From: Casp-actino8 sp964614655
GTDB lineage: Bacteria; Actinomycetota; Acidimicrobiia; Acidimicrobiales; Ilumatobacteraceae
Assembly (NCBI GenBank): GCA_964614655.1
Contig: CAZTPF010000021.1
Coordinates: 1-33,917 of the forward strand
Direction: 5' to 3'
DNA: 33,917 nucleotides
In this document: positions 24,575 to 31,854 of the stretch, piece by piece
Position numbering within the stretch: position 1 is the first letter of the stretch
Layout: every line of letters starts with the position of its first letter
Notes under the pieces: generated by a model
Told to the model about the DNA's origin: nothing
The model's database searches: none
What the model saw: the letters and a program-made list of their open reading frames with translations, nothing else
Position numbers and translations under genes: made by a program

Positions 24575-24621
24575 GCCTTCTCATCTAATCCGCTCGATCA
24601 GGAGGTCGCCACGTGCGACCG

Positions 24622-24643
24622 CGACGTTTTCGCGACTTTTTCG
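24622..24643. promoter_or_regulatory. Tandem 11-bp direct repeat, candidate response-regulator site
   Basis: CGACGTTTTCG (24622-24632) is followed at once by CGACTTTTTCG (24633-24643), 10 of 11 identical. OmpR-family regulators bind as head-to-tail dimers to direct repeats with about 11-bp period. The site lies in the 101-bp gap between the divergent response regulator and NUDIX genes. Confidence 0.5.
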
Positions 24644-24675
24644 TGCGGACATCGGTGCTTTCCTAGGGTGAGGCC

Positions 24676-25455
24676 GTGAATCCTCCGGCCGACTTCGATC
24701 CGGTCAGCGTTCCCATCCGACCGGCCGCCACGGTGATGCTCGTTCGCCAATCGGCCGGACCTCTCGAAGTGTTCATGATGCGTCGAACGACGAAAGCTGC
24801 GTTCGCCGGAGGCATGTACGTCTTCCCGGGAGGGGCGGTCGACGCTGCCGATGCGGAACCGGCCGACTTCTCCGCCGACGGTGCGTTCGAGATGGCATCG
24901 ATTCGCGAGTGCTTCGAGGAGGCGGGCGTCCTACTCGCCTGCGATCGAACGGGTCGTACCGTCCGATTCGACGATGCCGAAGTGGCGCGAAGATTCACCG
25001 AGTACCGGCATGTGGTGCACGCCGGTGAGCGCAGCATGACGAGTGTGCTCGACGCCGAAGGACTGTCGGCTCGTCGCGATCACTTGTCGTGGGTAGCGCA
25101 CTGGATCACTCCGTTCGGAGAAGTGCGTCGATTCGACACTCGGTTCTACGTGGCGGCCATGCCCGACGATCAGGAGCCGTTGCACGACGACATCGAGACT
25201 GTCGACAGCTTGTGGGTCGAACCGGCGACTGCTCTCGATCGAGCGGTACGTGGGGATCTGCTGATGCTCCCGCCGACCATGGCCAACCTTCGCTTCCTCG
25301 CCGACCACCGAACCGTCGACGAGGTGATGGAGGCGGCACGCGCCGTCGGTACGCCGCCACGCATCCTGCCCAAGGTGGTGTGGGGTGAGGACGGTCGGAT
25401 CAGCGCCCTTCTCATGCCAGGCGACGACGGATACGACGACATCCCCGAGCGTTGA
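24676..25455 (+). CDS. NUDIX hydrolase (NUDT19-like)
   Basis: 259 aa from GTG 24676. The NUDIX box is split in the manner of the NUDT19/RP2 group: PGGAVDAAD, an insertion of about 20 residues, then ASIRECFEEAGVLLA. Upstream MRRTTKAAFAGGMYVFPGG and downstream WITPFGEVRRFDTRFYVAAMP also fit that group, whose characterised members act on CoA derivatives. The C-terminal VWGEDGRISALLMPGDDGYD is not part of the box. The substrate is not determinable here. It is a single gene, divergent from the response regulator. Confidence 0.85.
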   Translation: MNPPADFDPVSVPIRPAATVMLVRQSAGPLEVFMMRRTTKAAFAGGMYVFPGGAVDAADAEPADFSADGAFEMASIRECFEEAGVLLACDRTGRTVRFDDAEVARRFTEYRHVVHAGERSMTSVLDAEGLSARRDHLSWVAHWITPFGEVRRFDTRFYVAAMPDDQEPLHDDIETVDSLWVEPATALDRAVRGDLLMLPPTMANLRFLADHRTVDEVMEAARAVGTPPRILPKVVWGEDGRISALLMPGDDGYDDIPER

Positions 25456-25482
25456 TCGGGACCGAGGGGTTCGGACGGTGGT

Positions 25483-26880
25483 TCAGGCGTCGACGAGAGC
25501 CGACCAGGCGTTGTAACCGCCGAGAATGTCGCTCACGTCGACGAATCCGTTGGCCCGCAAGGTGCTGGCTGCGATCGACGAGCGATAGCCGCCGGCGCAG
25601 AACACGACCGTCGGACGCTTCGGATCGAGTTCGGCGAGACGCCGAGTCAGGCCGGCCAACTCGAGGTGCTGAGCTCCGTCGATCGTGCCGAGCTTGAACT
25701 CCCCAGGATTGCGGACGTCGACGAGCTGAAGATCGGCGATCGACTCCCGCCGCGCCCCGAAGTCGTGGGCCGTGAGGCGCGACGCCATCTGGACCTCGCC
25801 GGGATTCTCGAGGAAGGCCCGGACCGGATCGTCGAGATATCCGACGACGTCGTCGAATCCGATTCGCGCCAGCCTGGTGGTCGCTTCGCGTTCTTTGCCG
25901 GGTTCGGCCACGATGACGATCGGGGTTCCGGCGGTGACGACTTCACCGGTGTACTCGGCGAAACGACCACCGAGACCGACGTTGATCGAGCCGCGCAGAT
26001 GACCGAGCGCGAAGTCGCCGTCGTCGCGAGTGTCGACGATCGCCGCGCCCGAGGCGCGCGCTGCGACGACGTCGGCCATCGACATCGCAGTGAGGGGAGC
26101 CTCTTCGTCGAAGGTGTCGCGCGCTTTGCGATTGGTGGTGGCCGCGTGGAGGAAGTACATGGGTGCCGTCGACTGTCCCTCGGTCACGGCGGCCACGAAC
26201 TGATCTTCGGTCATCGGGGCGAGCGCGTAGTTGGTGGAGCGCTGTTCACCGATCGAACTCACGGTGTTGGTCGAGAGGTTCTTGCCGCAGGCGCTGCCGG
26301 CACCGTGGGCCGGGTACACCAACGTGGAGTCGGGCAACTTCATGAGCTTCTCGTGCAGCGAGTGGTACAGCATGCGTCCGAGATCTTCGGCGGTGTGGCC
26401 CACGGCGGCCAGCAGATCGGGTCGGCCCACGTCGCCGATGAAGAGAGTGTCGCCGGTGAAGACGGCATGAGGTGACGCCGACGCGTTCTCACGCACCACG
26501 ATCGAGATCGATTCGGGAGTGTGGCCCGGAGTCTCGAGAATTTCGAGACGGGCGTGAGTGTCGGAATCACCGAGGATCAGCACGTCGCCCTGGGCGACCG
26601 CAGTGATCGGGAAGTCGGTGCGACCGGCCGCCTGTGCGCCGAAGACGATCTTGGCTCCGGTCGCTTCGGCGAGTTCGAGATGACCCGACAGGAAGTCGGC
26701 GTGGAAATGCGTTTCGACGACGTACTTGATCGTGAAACCGTTCTCCTCGGCTTCGGCGAGATAGGCCGAGATGTCGCGTTGCGGGTCGACGACGGCGGCG
26801 ATCCGGCTGTCGGTGTCGGCCACCACATAAGAGGCGTGGGACAGACATTCCAGATAGTGCTGAGTGAGATGCAAGGCCAT
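25483..26880 (-). CDS. cstB: CstB-like persulfide dioxygenase-sulfurtransferase
   Basis: 465 aa. Residues 1-240 form an ETHE1-type metallo-beta-lactamase persulfide dioxygenase: His58/His60/Asp62 (ETHFHADFLSGH), His120 (TPGHTPES), Asp144 (FTGDTLFIGDVGRPDL) and His192 (VYPAHGAGSACG). Residues about 265-360 are a first rhodanese-like domain whose active Cys position reads VAEPGKE (no Cys). Residues about 370-465 are a second rhodanese with Cys428 in VVFCAGGYRSS. This MBL-pseudorhodanese-rhodanese order is that of Staphylococcus CstB, which clears persulfides to thiosulfate/sulfite in the cytosol. It is downstream of a CstR-like repressor gene and is probably co-transcribed (37 bp gap). Confidence 0.88.
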   Translation of the reverse strand: MALHLTQHYLECLSHASYVVADTDSRIAAVVDPQRDISAYLAEAEENGFTIKYVVETHFHADFLSGHLELAEATGAKIVFGAQAAGRTDFPITAVAQGDVLILGDSDTHARLEILETPGHTPESISIVVRENASASPHAVFTGDTLFIGDVGRPDLLAAVGHTAEDLGRMLYHSLHEKLMKLPDSTLVYPAHGAGSACGKNLSTNTVSSIGEQRSTNYALAPMTEDQFVAAVTEGQSTAPMYFLHAATTNRKARDTFDEEAPLTAMSMADVVAARASGAAIVDTRDDGDFALGHLRGSINVGLGGRFAEYTGEVVTAGTPIVIVAEPGKEREATTRLARIGFDDVVGYLDDPVRAFLENPGEVQMASRLTAHDFGARRESIADLQLVDVRNPGEFKLGTIDGAQHLELAGLTRRLAELDPKRPTVVFCAGGYRSSIAASTLRANGFVDVSDILGGYNAWSALVDA

Positions 26881-26917
26881 GGCGGGTCCTTTCCGTGCGA
26901 GTGTTGCGAGTGGGAGA

Positions 26918-27187
26918 TCAGGCGAGCTTCAGGAACAACTTTTCGACTTCGGCGAGATCGAATCCGTTCTTGGCCGCTTCGACGGGATCGGCCAGACAGT
27001 GGCTGAGTCCGGTGGCGAGCAATTTGAAGCCCACCTGGTCGAGGGCCTTGCTGGCGGCCGACACCTGGGCCACGATGTCACGGCATTCACGGCTTTCGGT
27101 GAGCATCTGCTGGATGCCACGTACCTGGCCTTCGACGCGGCGCAACCGGCGGGTCAGATCGTCGATGGTGTCGTCGGGAAGTTGCAT
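26918..27187 (-). CDS. cstR: CsoR/CstR-family transcriptional repressor
   Basis: 89 aa, all-helical DUF156 fold: RRLRRVEGQVRGIQQML (helix 1-2), Cys35 in SRECRDIVAQVSAASKALD and Cys64 in SHCLADP. Copper-sensing CsoR has a His four residues before the second Cys; here that position is Gly60, leaving only the two cysteines, as in the persulfide sensor CstR. GGAGG precedes the ATG. Its promoter and operator are readable at 27211-27239. Persulfides would crosslink the two cysteines and release the operator, inducing cstR-cstB (known for CstR, inferred here). Confidence 0.87.
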   Translation of the reverse strand: MQLPDDTIDDLTRRLRRVEGQVRGIQQMLTESRECRDIVAQVSAASKALDQVGFKLLATGLSHCLADPVEAAKNGFDLAEVEKLFLKLA

Positions 27188-27210
27188 GGGGCCTCCTGGT
27201 CGGTGAGGCC

Positions 27211-27239
27211 ACTATACCCTAGGGGGTATCTACTGTCCA
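27211..27239 (-). promoter_or_regulatory. cstR-cstB promoter
   Basis: On the minus strand TGGACA (-35, 27239-27234) and TATAGT (-10, 27216-27211) are separated by exactly 17 bp. The -35 box lies in the last codons of mrp, so the promoter starts inside the upstream gene. The operator fills the spacer and overlaps the -10 box. Confidence 0.7.
27214..27229. promoter_or_regulatory. CsoR/CstR-type operator
   Basis: ATACCC-TAGG-GGGTAT: two perfect 6-bp arms around 4 bp, the G/C-tract palindrome flanked by AT that CsoR-family proteins bind. It lies between the -35 and -10 boxes of the cstR promoter, so binding would exclude RNA polymerase. Confidence 0.75.
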
Positions 27240-28483
27240 CCCCGGAGCGACACCGGTGTCACTGATTCGATCACCACGCCCTCGGCACCCACCGACACCT
27301 CGGTGAAGCCGCGAGGGTCGGCAGGATCGTCGCTCTGACGGGCCGAACAGTCCGACATCTGCACCGGAGGAACTGTCTCGGTCACGAGCTGACGAGCGAT
27401 CGATCGGAAGGCCAGGGCGGCCGGGCCGGAACCGGCCAGGGCCACGGGTTCGCCCGCATCGGAACCGGCGGCGACATGCGGCTCGAGGGGCACCTGTCCG
27501 AGCAACGGAACGCCGATTTCGTCGGCCAGCGCCTGTCCGCCACCGCGTCCGAAGAGCGGGTAGTGCTCACCGTGATCGCAGACGAACTCGCTCATGTTCT
27601 CGATCACACCGGCGATCCTGAGGAACGAACGACGAGCCATGTCGGCGGCCCGAATGGCCACCTTTTGTGCACTCACCGCCGGGGTCGTCACGATGATCAT
27701 GTCGGTCCGGGGCAACATGCGAGCGAGACCCATCTGCACGTCACCGGTGCCAGGGGGCATGTCGATCACCAAGTAGTCGAGATGTCCCCAGGCGACGTCG
27801 TTGAGGAATTGTTCGAGTGCCTTCGTGAGCATGAGACCGCGCCACATGAGGGCCGTCCCCTCGTCGTCGACCAGGAAACCGGTGGACACCACCTTCAGGA
27901 GTCCGTCACCGACCACACGGGTGTTCGGACGGATCTTGGGACGGCCGGTGTCGGGATCGGCCTCGGCTTCGAGACGCTGATCGAGACCGAGCATGCGTGG
28001 CACCGAGAAGCCCCAGATGTCGGCGTCGAGCACACCGACCGTGAAACCCTGATCGGCGATGGCGGCGGCCAGATTGACGGTGACGGAACTCTTGCCCACT
28101 CCGCCTTTGCCCGACGACACGGCAAGGATTCGAGTCGTGGCGGGAATCGCCGTGTCGGGGGCCTTTTCCCGGGCGTTCCAGCGAGCCTTGGCCATGGTGG
28201 CCGAGCGCTCCTCGCTCGTCATCTCACCCCATTCGATCTTCACCCCGCGCACGCCGGGATGAGTGGAGACTCGCGTTTCGACGTCCTTTTTGATCTGGGC
28301 TCGAAGCGGGCATCCGCCGATGGTGAGCTTCACGTCGACCACCACGAATCCGTCGGCCGACACCGAACGGCACGACGCCATGCCGAGATCGACCACATCG
28401 GAGCCGAGCTCGGGATCGATCACGGCTCGCAGCAGGTCGGTGACCTCGTCGACGGACGGAGGAGTCACGTTCTGGGGCTCCAT
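27230..28483 (-). CDS. mrp: Mrp/ApbC-family Fe-S carrier ATPase
   Basis: 417 aa. Residues about 8-90 are a MIP18/DUF59 domain (LLRAVIDPELGSDVVDLGM, TIGGCPLRAQI). The ATPase follows with deviant Walker A AVSSGKGGVGKSSVTVNLA (Lys131), LDADIWGFSVPRMLG and VIDMPPGTGDVQ. Family members carry an Fe-S cluster on a CxxC motif near the C-terminus of the ATPase; here the site reads FVCDHGEHY with only one Cys, as in the subset that lacks CxxC. A tail of about 55 residues after SIARQLV is extra. It is divergent from the ErpA-like gene, fitting a role in Fe-S cluster assembly. Confidence 0.9.
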   Translation of the reverse strand: MEPQNVTPPSVDEVTDLLRAVIDPELGSDVVDLGMASCRSVSADGFVVVDVKLTIGGCPLRAQIKKDVETRVSTHPGVRGVKIEWGEMTSEERSATMAKARWNAREKAPDTAIPATTRILAVSSGKGGVGKSSVTVNLAAAIADQGFTVGVLDADIWGFSVPRMLGLDQRLEAEADPDTGRPKIRPNTRVVGDGLLKVVSTGFLVDDEGTALMWRGLMLTKALEQFLNDVAWGHLDYLVIDMPPGTGDVQMGLARMLPRTDMIIVTTPAVSAQKVAIRAADMARRSFLRIAGVIENMSEFVCDHGEHYPLFGRGGGQALADEIGVPLLGQVPLEPHVAAGSDAGEPVALAGSGPAALAFRSIARQLVTETVPPVQMSDCSARQSDDPADPRGFTEVSVGAEGVVIESVTPVSLRGGQ

Positions 28484-28510
28484 GAGTCAAGGGTACCGGC
28501 GACCGTCGAC

Positions 28511-28539
28511 TGTCGAGACCGCGGAAAGACCAGTAAAAT
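28511..28539 (+). promoter_or_regulatory. Candidate promoter for the ErpA/IscA-like gene
   Basis: TAAAAT at 28534-28539 is a good -10 box in an otherwise GC-rich stretch; TGTCGA at 28511-28516, 17 bp upstream, is a poor -35. It lies in the 126-bp gap between divergent mrp and the Fe-S gene. Confidence 0.4.
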
Positions 28540-28609
28540 GAGGTGCGTCGGGTACGAGCCCGACCGGATGGGCTCCATCTCATCCGCCACTCGAACGAGG
28601 AGAGCCGAC

Positions 28610-28933
28610 GTGATCACTCTGACCGATTCAGCAGCCGTGAAGGTGAAGGAACTGCTCGCGGCCGAGGGTGCCGACGAACTCGCACTGCGAGTCGCCGTTC
28701 GTCCCGGCGGATGCAGCGGATTCTCGTACGAGATGTTCTTCGACGGTGACGTCGCCTCCGATGACATCGAAGCCACGTTCGGTGACGCCGTTCGCGTGAT
28801 CGTCGATCCGGCGTCGGCGCAGCTCCTCGAGGGCGCGACTCTCGACTACAAGGACGGCCTCAATCAGGCCGGGTTCAACATCACGAATCCGAACGCGACT
28901 CGCACCTGCGGTTGCGGTCAGTCGTTCAGCTGA
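28610..28933 (+). CDS. erpA: ErpA/IscA-type iron-sulfur insertion protein
   Basis: 107 aa from GTG 28610, with GAGGAG about 8 bases upstream. The A-type carrier signature is complete: Cys35 in RPGGCSGFSYEM and Cys100/Cys102 in TRTCGCGQSFS. ITLTDSAAVKVKELLA and VIVDPASAQLLEGATLDY are typical. It binds and hands over Fe-S clusters in the cytosol. ErpA and IscA/SufA cannot be separated from sequence alone; the short N-terminus and context away from a suf operon favour ErpA weakly. It is convergent with the thioredoxin-fold lipoprotein gene, overlapping by 8 bp. Confidence 0.9.
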   Translation: MITLTDSAAVKVKELLAAEGADELALRVAVRPGGCSGFSYEMFFDGDVASDDIEATFGDAVRVIVDPASAQLLEGATLDYKDGLNQAGFNITNPNATRTCGCGQSFS

Positions 28934-29816
28934 GCAGTTCTCGAAGTTCGTCGACGTGCCACACGGCATCGAGGCGATCGATCACCATTCCTGACGCGTC
29001 GGTCACGAACACCGTCGGTTCGAACGTGAGTCGAGCGGCCGTCACCGCTGGCGCCACGGTCGTGGCCGCCCGGTCGGCGTACACGTCGGCATGCACGAAC
29101 ACGGCGGTGTCGCCCAGTTCATCGGCCAGTTCGATCATCTGCTCGAGGACCGGTCCGCAGACCCCGGTCTGACAGTGAGCTGGCGTACCCACGAGGTACA
29201 CGACTGGTCGTCCGGTGGCGAGGGCTTCGTTCAACGTGAGGTCGTGGAACGGGCAGGGTTCGGGCTGCCGCGTACAGACGGCCTCGACACCTCGAGAGTC
29301 GTCGAAGGTGGGAGTGTCGAATCCCGTGAGAGTGTCACCGATGCGTTCGGCCGACAGATCGGACGGATCCTGGATCTGGAACGCGGCACCTTCGATCGGA
29401 CCCCCGTCGACGACGAGGCTGTAGAAGCCGGGACGTTCGATGAAGGACCGAAACGTCCAGAAGGGGATCGTTCCCTCGCCGAGTGATCGGCGGTCGGCGA
29501 CGAGCTGCTCGACGACCACCGAGTCGTCGTCGAGCGACACGATCTTGGCGACGAGCCGATCGGGACCTTCCTGAGTGAGTCCGGCGGCGTCGCCGATCGA
29601 CACCGGAAGCCGTTGTCGCCCGGGTCCGAGTTCGGTCGGGATCCAGCGTGCGGCGAGGATCGCATCGGAGTCGAGTCCGCCCGGACCGGCTCCCGCTCCA
29701 CTGTCGGACGAGCCGCCACACGCCGCAAGGAGTGAGATCATCGGGGCGCCGACGACGGCCGACGCACCGAGACCGAGCAGTCGCCGGCGGGACAGTGGCC
29801 GAAGATCGCGGTTCAC
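28926..29816 (-). CDS. Tat-type lipoprotein with thioredoxin-like domain
   Basis: 296 aa from GTG 29816. The N-terminus PLSRRRLLGLGASAVVG is a twin-arginine signal, and LLAAC gives a lipobox, so a folded protein is exported and lipid-anchored. The middle (about 45-175) is a beta-rich domain I do not recognise (WTFRSFIERPGFYSLVVDGG). The C-terminal third resembles thioredoxin: RPVVYLVGTPAHCQTGVCGPVLEQM, with CxxxxC in place of CxxC, then VFVHADVYAD and FEPTVFVTDASG. A redox or metal-delivery role is possible. An ATG at 29870 would add 18 residues but would leave only 6 bp to the divergent start. Confidence 0.75.
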   Translation of the reverse strand: MNRDLRPLSRRRLLGLGASAVVGAPMISLLAACGGSSDSGAGAGPGGLDSDAILAARWIPTELGPGRQRLPVSIGDAAGLTQEGPDRLVAKIVSLDDDSVVVEQLVADRRSLGEGTIPFWTFRSFIERPGFYSLVVDGGPIEGAAFQIQDPSDLSAERIGDTLTGFDTPTFDDSRGVEAVCTRQPEPCPFHDLTLNEALATGRPVVYLVGTPAHCQTGVCGPVLEQMIELADELGDTAVFVHADVYADRAATTVAPAVTAARLTFEPTVFVTDASGMVIDRLDAVWHVDELRELLS

Positions 29817-29876
29817 GGGGCGGACGATATCCCGATGGTCTTGTGGTGAGCCGTCCTCAGCGTGTGACATAGAGGT

Positions 29877-31430
29877 ATGTCGACGTCGGAACCAATCGTG
29901 AACTTCGAGCTCGACGGTCGAGCGGTGTCGGCTTCGGGTTCGGTGAGTTTGCTGGCGGCGCTTCGCGATCAACTCGGCGTGCGCTCGGCCAAGGATGGCT
30001 GTGCACCCCAGGGCCAGTGCGGCTGTTGCACGGTGTGGGTCGACGGCGAACCTCGCGTGAGTTGTGTGACTCCGTTGTCGCGAGTGTCGGGTCGACGCGT
30101 GACGACGATCGACGGACTCGACGCCGAACTTCGCGATCGATGGGCCGAAGCACTCTGCGACTCCGGTGGCAGTCAATGCGGCTTCTGCACGCCAGGCATC
30201 GTGATGCGTTTGGCGGCCGAGCGACACAGCAGTGACGATCGAGCCGACATCGCATCGAGCCTCACGGCACACCTGTGTCGGTGCACGGGTTGGCAGACCG
30301 TCGTCGACGCGGCGACTGCAGTCGCTGTCGGTACACGACGAAGTGAAGTACGCGATCTCGAGGCGGCCAGTCGACGAGCGTCGATCGAAGGTCGAGCGAC
30401 GCAGATCGTGTCACCTCGTGTCGCTCTCGGTGAGGGCGGATTCGCCGACGACGTCGCGCCGGTCGACGCGCAGGTGGCCGTTCTCGCACCCGATGGTTCG
30501 TGGAGCGTCGCCTCGACGGTCACCGAGGCGCGTGCCAAAGCGGGGGTGGTCCCGGGTCGACGGTCGACGCTCGGTCTCACGTGGCCGATCGCTCCTCCGA
30601 GCGGAGACTTCGTTCGCACACTTGCGACCACATGGGTCGAACCGGCGTATCTCGAACCCGATGCCGTGTGGTGTCGACCGGGTGGCGAACCGTTCGGACC
30701 GACCGAGAACGGCGGTGCGTTCGGCGGCAAGGCGACCTGGCTGCGAGACGAGGCGCGACGACTGGCCGACGAGCACCGGGTGCCGATGCGGGTCGTGCTC
30801 TCGCGTGAGGACGTGGTTCGACGGGGAGCGAAGCGTCCCGTGGTCGCAGCAGGTGTTCGTGCCGACGGCTCGGGTGTCGCAGTGGTGCGACGTACCGACG
30901 GTCTGGCCGAACTGGTTCGAGCGATCGCCCCCGACTGGGAGTTGCACGAAATCGACCTTCCCGGCCCGCCGACCACGTTGGAACGTCGAGCCGCCGTCTG
31001 GGCCGAGATCGCAGTGATGCGTTCGTCGGTCACGGAGGGTCCGTGGGACCACGTCTCTTCACCCGAGGGAGCCGAAGCATGGGCCCGGGTGGACGAGGAA
31101 GGAATTCACGTGAGAGTGCGTTGTGGTGATGTTCTCGATCGCACCGTTCTCCACTCCTATTGCGTGGGTGCGGCCCACATGGCCCTCGGCTGGGTTCGAT
31201 CCGAGGGTGTGGCGGTCGACGAATCCGGAACCGTGCACGATCTGACGATCCGCTCGTTCGGGGTGGTGCGGGCTTCCGACACGCCGACGATCGAGGTCGA
31301 GATCGTCGACGACGACTCCGAACCGGTGAACGGAAGCGACGCCGTGTTCGCCGCCGTGGCGGCTGCCGTCTGGCGGTTCGACGGATGGCCAGCACGGTGG
31401 CCGAGTGAGCGAGACCCTGGCGACCGCTAG
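29877..31430 (+). CDS. [2Fe-2S]-molybdenum hydroxylase fusion, shortened Mo domain
   Basis: 517 aa. Residues 1-155 are a complete two-cluster [2Fe-2S] subunit of the xanthine dehydrogenase family: KDGCAPQGQCGCCTVW (Cys42, 48, 51) with Cys63, then SQCGFCTPG (Cys101, 104) and HLCRCTGW (Cys134, 136). Residues about 175-510 match pieces of the molybdopterin subunit: VEPAYLEPDAVWC (254-266), NGGAFGGKATW (278-288), VLSREDVVRRGAKRP (307-321) and a C-terminal FAAVAAAVWRFDGWPARWP. A full Mo subunit is usually 700 or more residues; the central part is absent and the catalytic GxGE region reads GSDAV. AGAGG precedes the ATG. It may be an electron-transfer or scaffold protein rather than a hydroxylase (inference). 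Confidence 0.75.
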   Translation: MSTSEPIVNFELDGRAVSASGSVSLLAALRDQLGVRSAKDGCAPQGQCGCCTVWVDGEPRVSCVTPLSRVSGRRVTTIDGLDAELRDRWAEALCDSGGSQCGFCTPGIVMRLAAERHSSDDRADIASSLTAHLCRCTGWQTVVDAATAVAVGTRRSEVRDLEAASRRASIEGRATQIVSPRVALGEGGFADDVAPVDAQVAVLAPDGSWSVASTVTEARAKAGVVPGRRSTLGLTWPIAPPSGDFVRTLATTWVEPAYLEPDAVWCRPGGEPFGPTENGGAFGGKATWLRDEARRLADEHRVPMRVVLSREDVVRRGAKRPVVAAGVRADGSGVAVVRRTDGLAELVRAIAPDWELHEIDLPGPPTTLERRAAVWAEIAVMRSSVTEGPWDHVSSPEGAEAWARVDEEGIHVRVRCGDVLDRTVLHSYCVGAAHMALGWVRSEGVAVDESGTVHDLTIRSFGVVRASDTPTIEVEIVDDDSEPVNGSDAVFAAVAAAVWRFDGWPARWPSERDPGDR

Positions 31431-31439
31431 CGTGACGCC

Positions 31440-31655
31440 ATGGCGAAGAAGTCACCTGCGAAGAAGTCACCGGCCAAGAAGTCGACTGCAAAGAAGTCGA
31501 CNNNNNNNNNNNNNNNNNNNNNNNNNNNNNNNNNNNNNNNNNNNNNNNNNNNNNNNNNNNNNNNNNNNNNNNNNNNNNNNNNNNNNNNNNNNNNNNNNNN
31601 NCCGAGCAAGAAGTCACCGAGCAAGAAGTCGCCGGCCAAGAAGTCTCGAAAGTAA
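31440..31655 (+). CDS. Lys/Ser/Pro/Ala-repeat basic protein, interrupted by assembly gap
   Basis: Starts MAKKSPAKKSPAKKSTAKKS and, after 100 N, ends PSKKSPSKKSPAKKSRK followed by TAA at 31653. Both ends consist of a 5-residue (S/T)-P/x-A/S-K-K unit like histone H1 tails and actinobacterial HU/H1-like DNA-binding tails. The frame is consistent on both sides, but the true number of repeats is unknown because the gap is a placeholder. No globular domain is visible in what remains; one could lie in the gap. DNA or RNA binding is inferred from charge. It starts 9 bp after the upstream stop. Confidence 0.65.
   Translation: MAKKSPAKKSPAKKSTAKKSXXXXXXXXXXXXXXXXXXXXXXXXXXXXXXXXXXPSKKSPSKKSPAKKSRK
31502..31601. 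other. Assembly gap of exactly 100 N
   Basis: The round length suggests a conventional placeholder, not a measured size. It falls inside a short tandem repeat, the usual cause of an assembly break. Confidence 0.97.
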
Positions 31656-31664
31656 GGTGTCGTC

Positions 31665-31820
31665 GTGCCTGGTGCCATCGTCCTCGTGATCGTCCTGTTC
31701 GCCTTTCCGGTGATCGTCGGCCTGAGCTCGGTGGGGCTCGCCGCCCTTCTTGGCCACCTTCTCTGGAAGGACGGCGAGGAGCGCCACGAAGGCAGCGAAC
31801 TCCTCGATCTGAACGTCTGA
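31665..31820 (+). CDS. 51-aa predicted membrane protein
   Basis: GTG 31665 to TGA 31818-31820, with AGGTG upstream. The product starts MPGAIVLVIVLFAFPVIVGL and continues as one long hydrophobic helix (about 3-33), then a charged tail KDGEERHEGSELLDLNV. Codon use looks like that of neighbouring genes, with G/C at nearly every third position, which supports real coding. Family unknown. It lies 9 bp after the basic repeat gene and 34 bp before the amidohydrolase, all on the same strand, so it is probably part of one transcript. Confidence 0.65.
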   Translation: MPGAIVLVIVLFAFPVIVGLSSVGLAALLGHLLWKDGEERHEGSELLDLNV

Positions 31821-31854
31821 CGTTCCCCGAGCGGTGTTCACGGGGCGCTGAATC

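Noticed and set aside
27476..28609. Long plus-strand frame upstream of and in frame with the ErpA-like gene
   Set aside because: The portion before GTG 28610 is antisense to mrp and His-rich. The A-type carrier has its own ribosome site and normal length from 28610.
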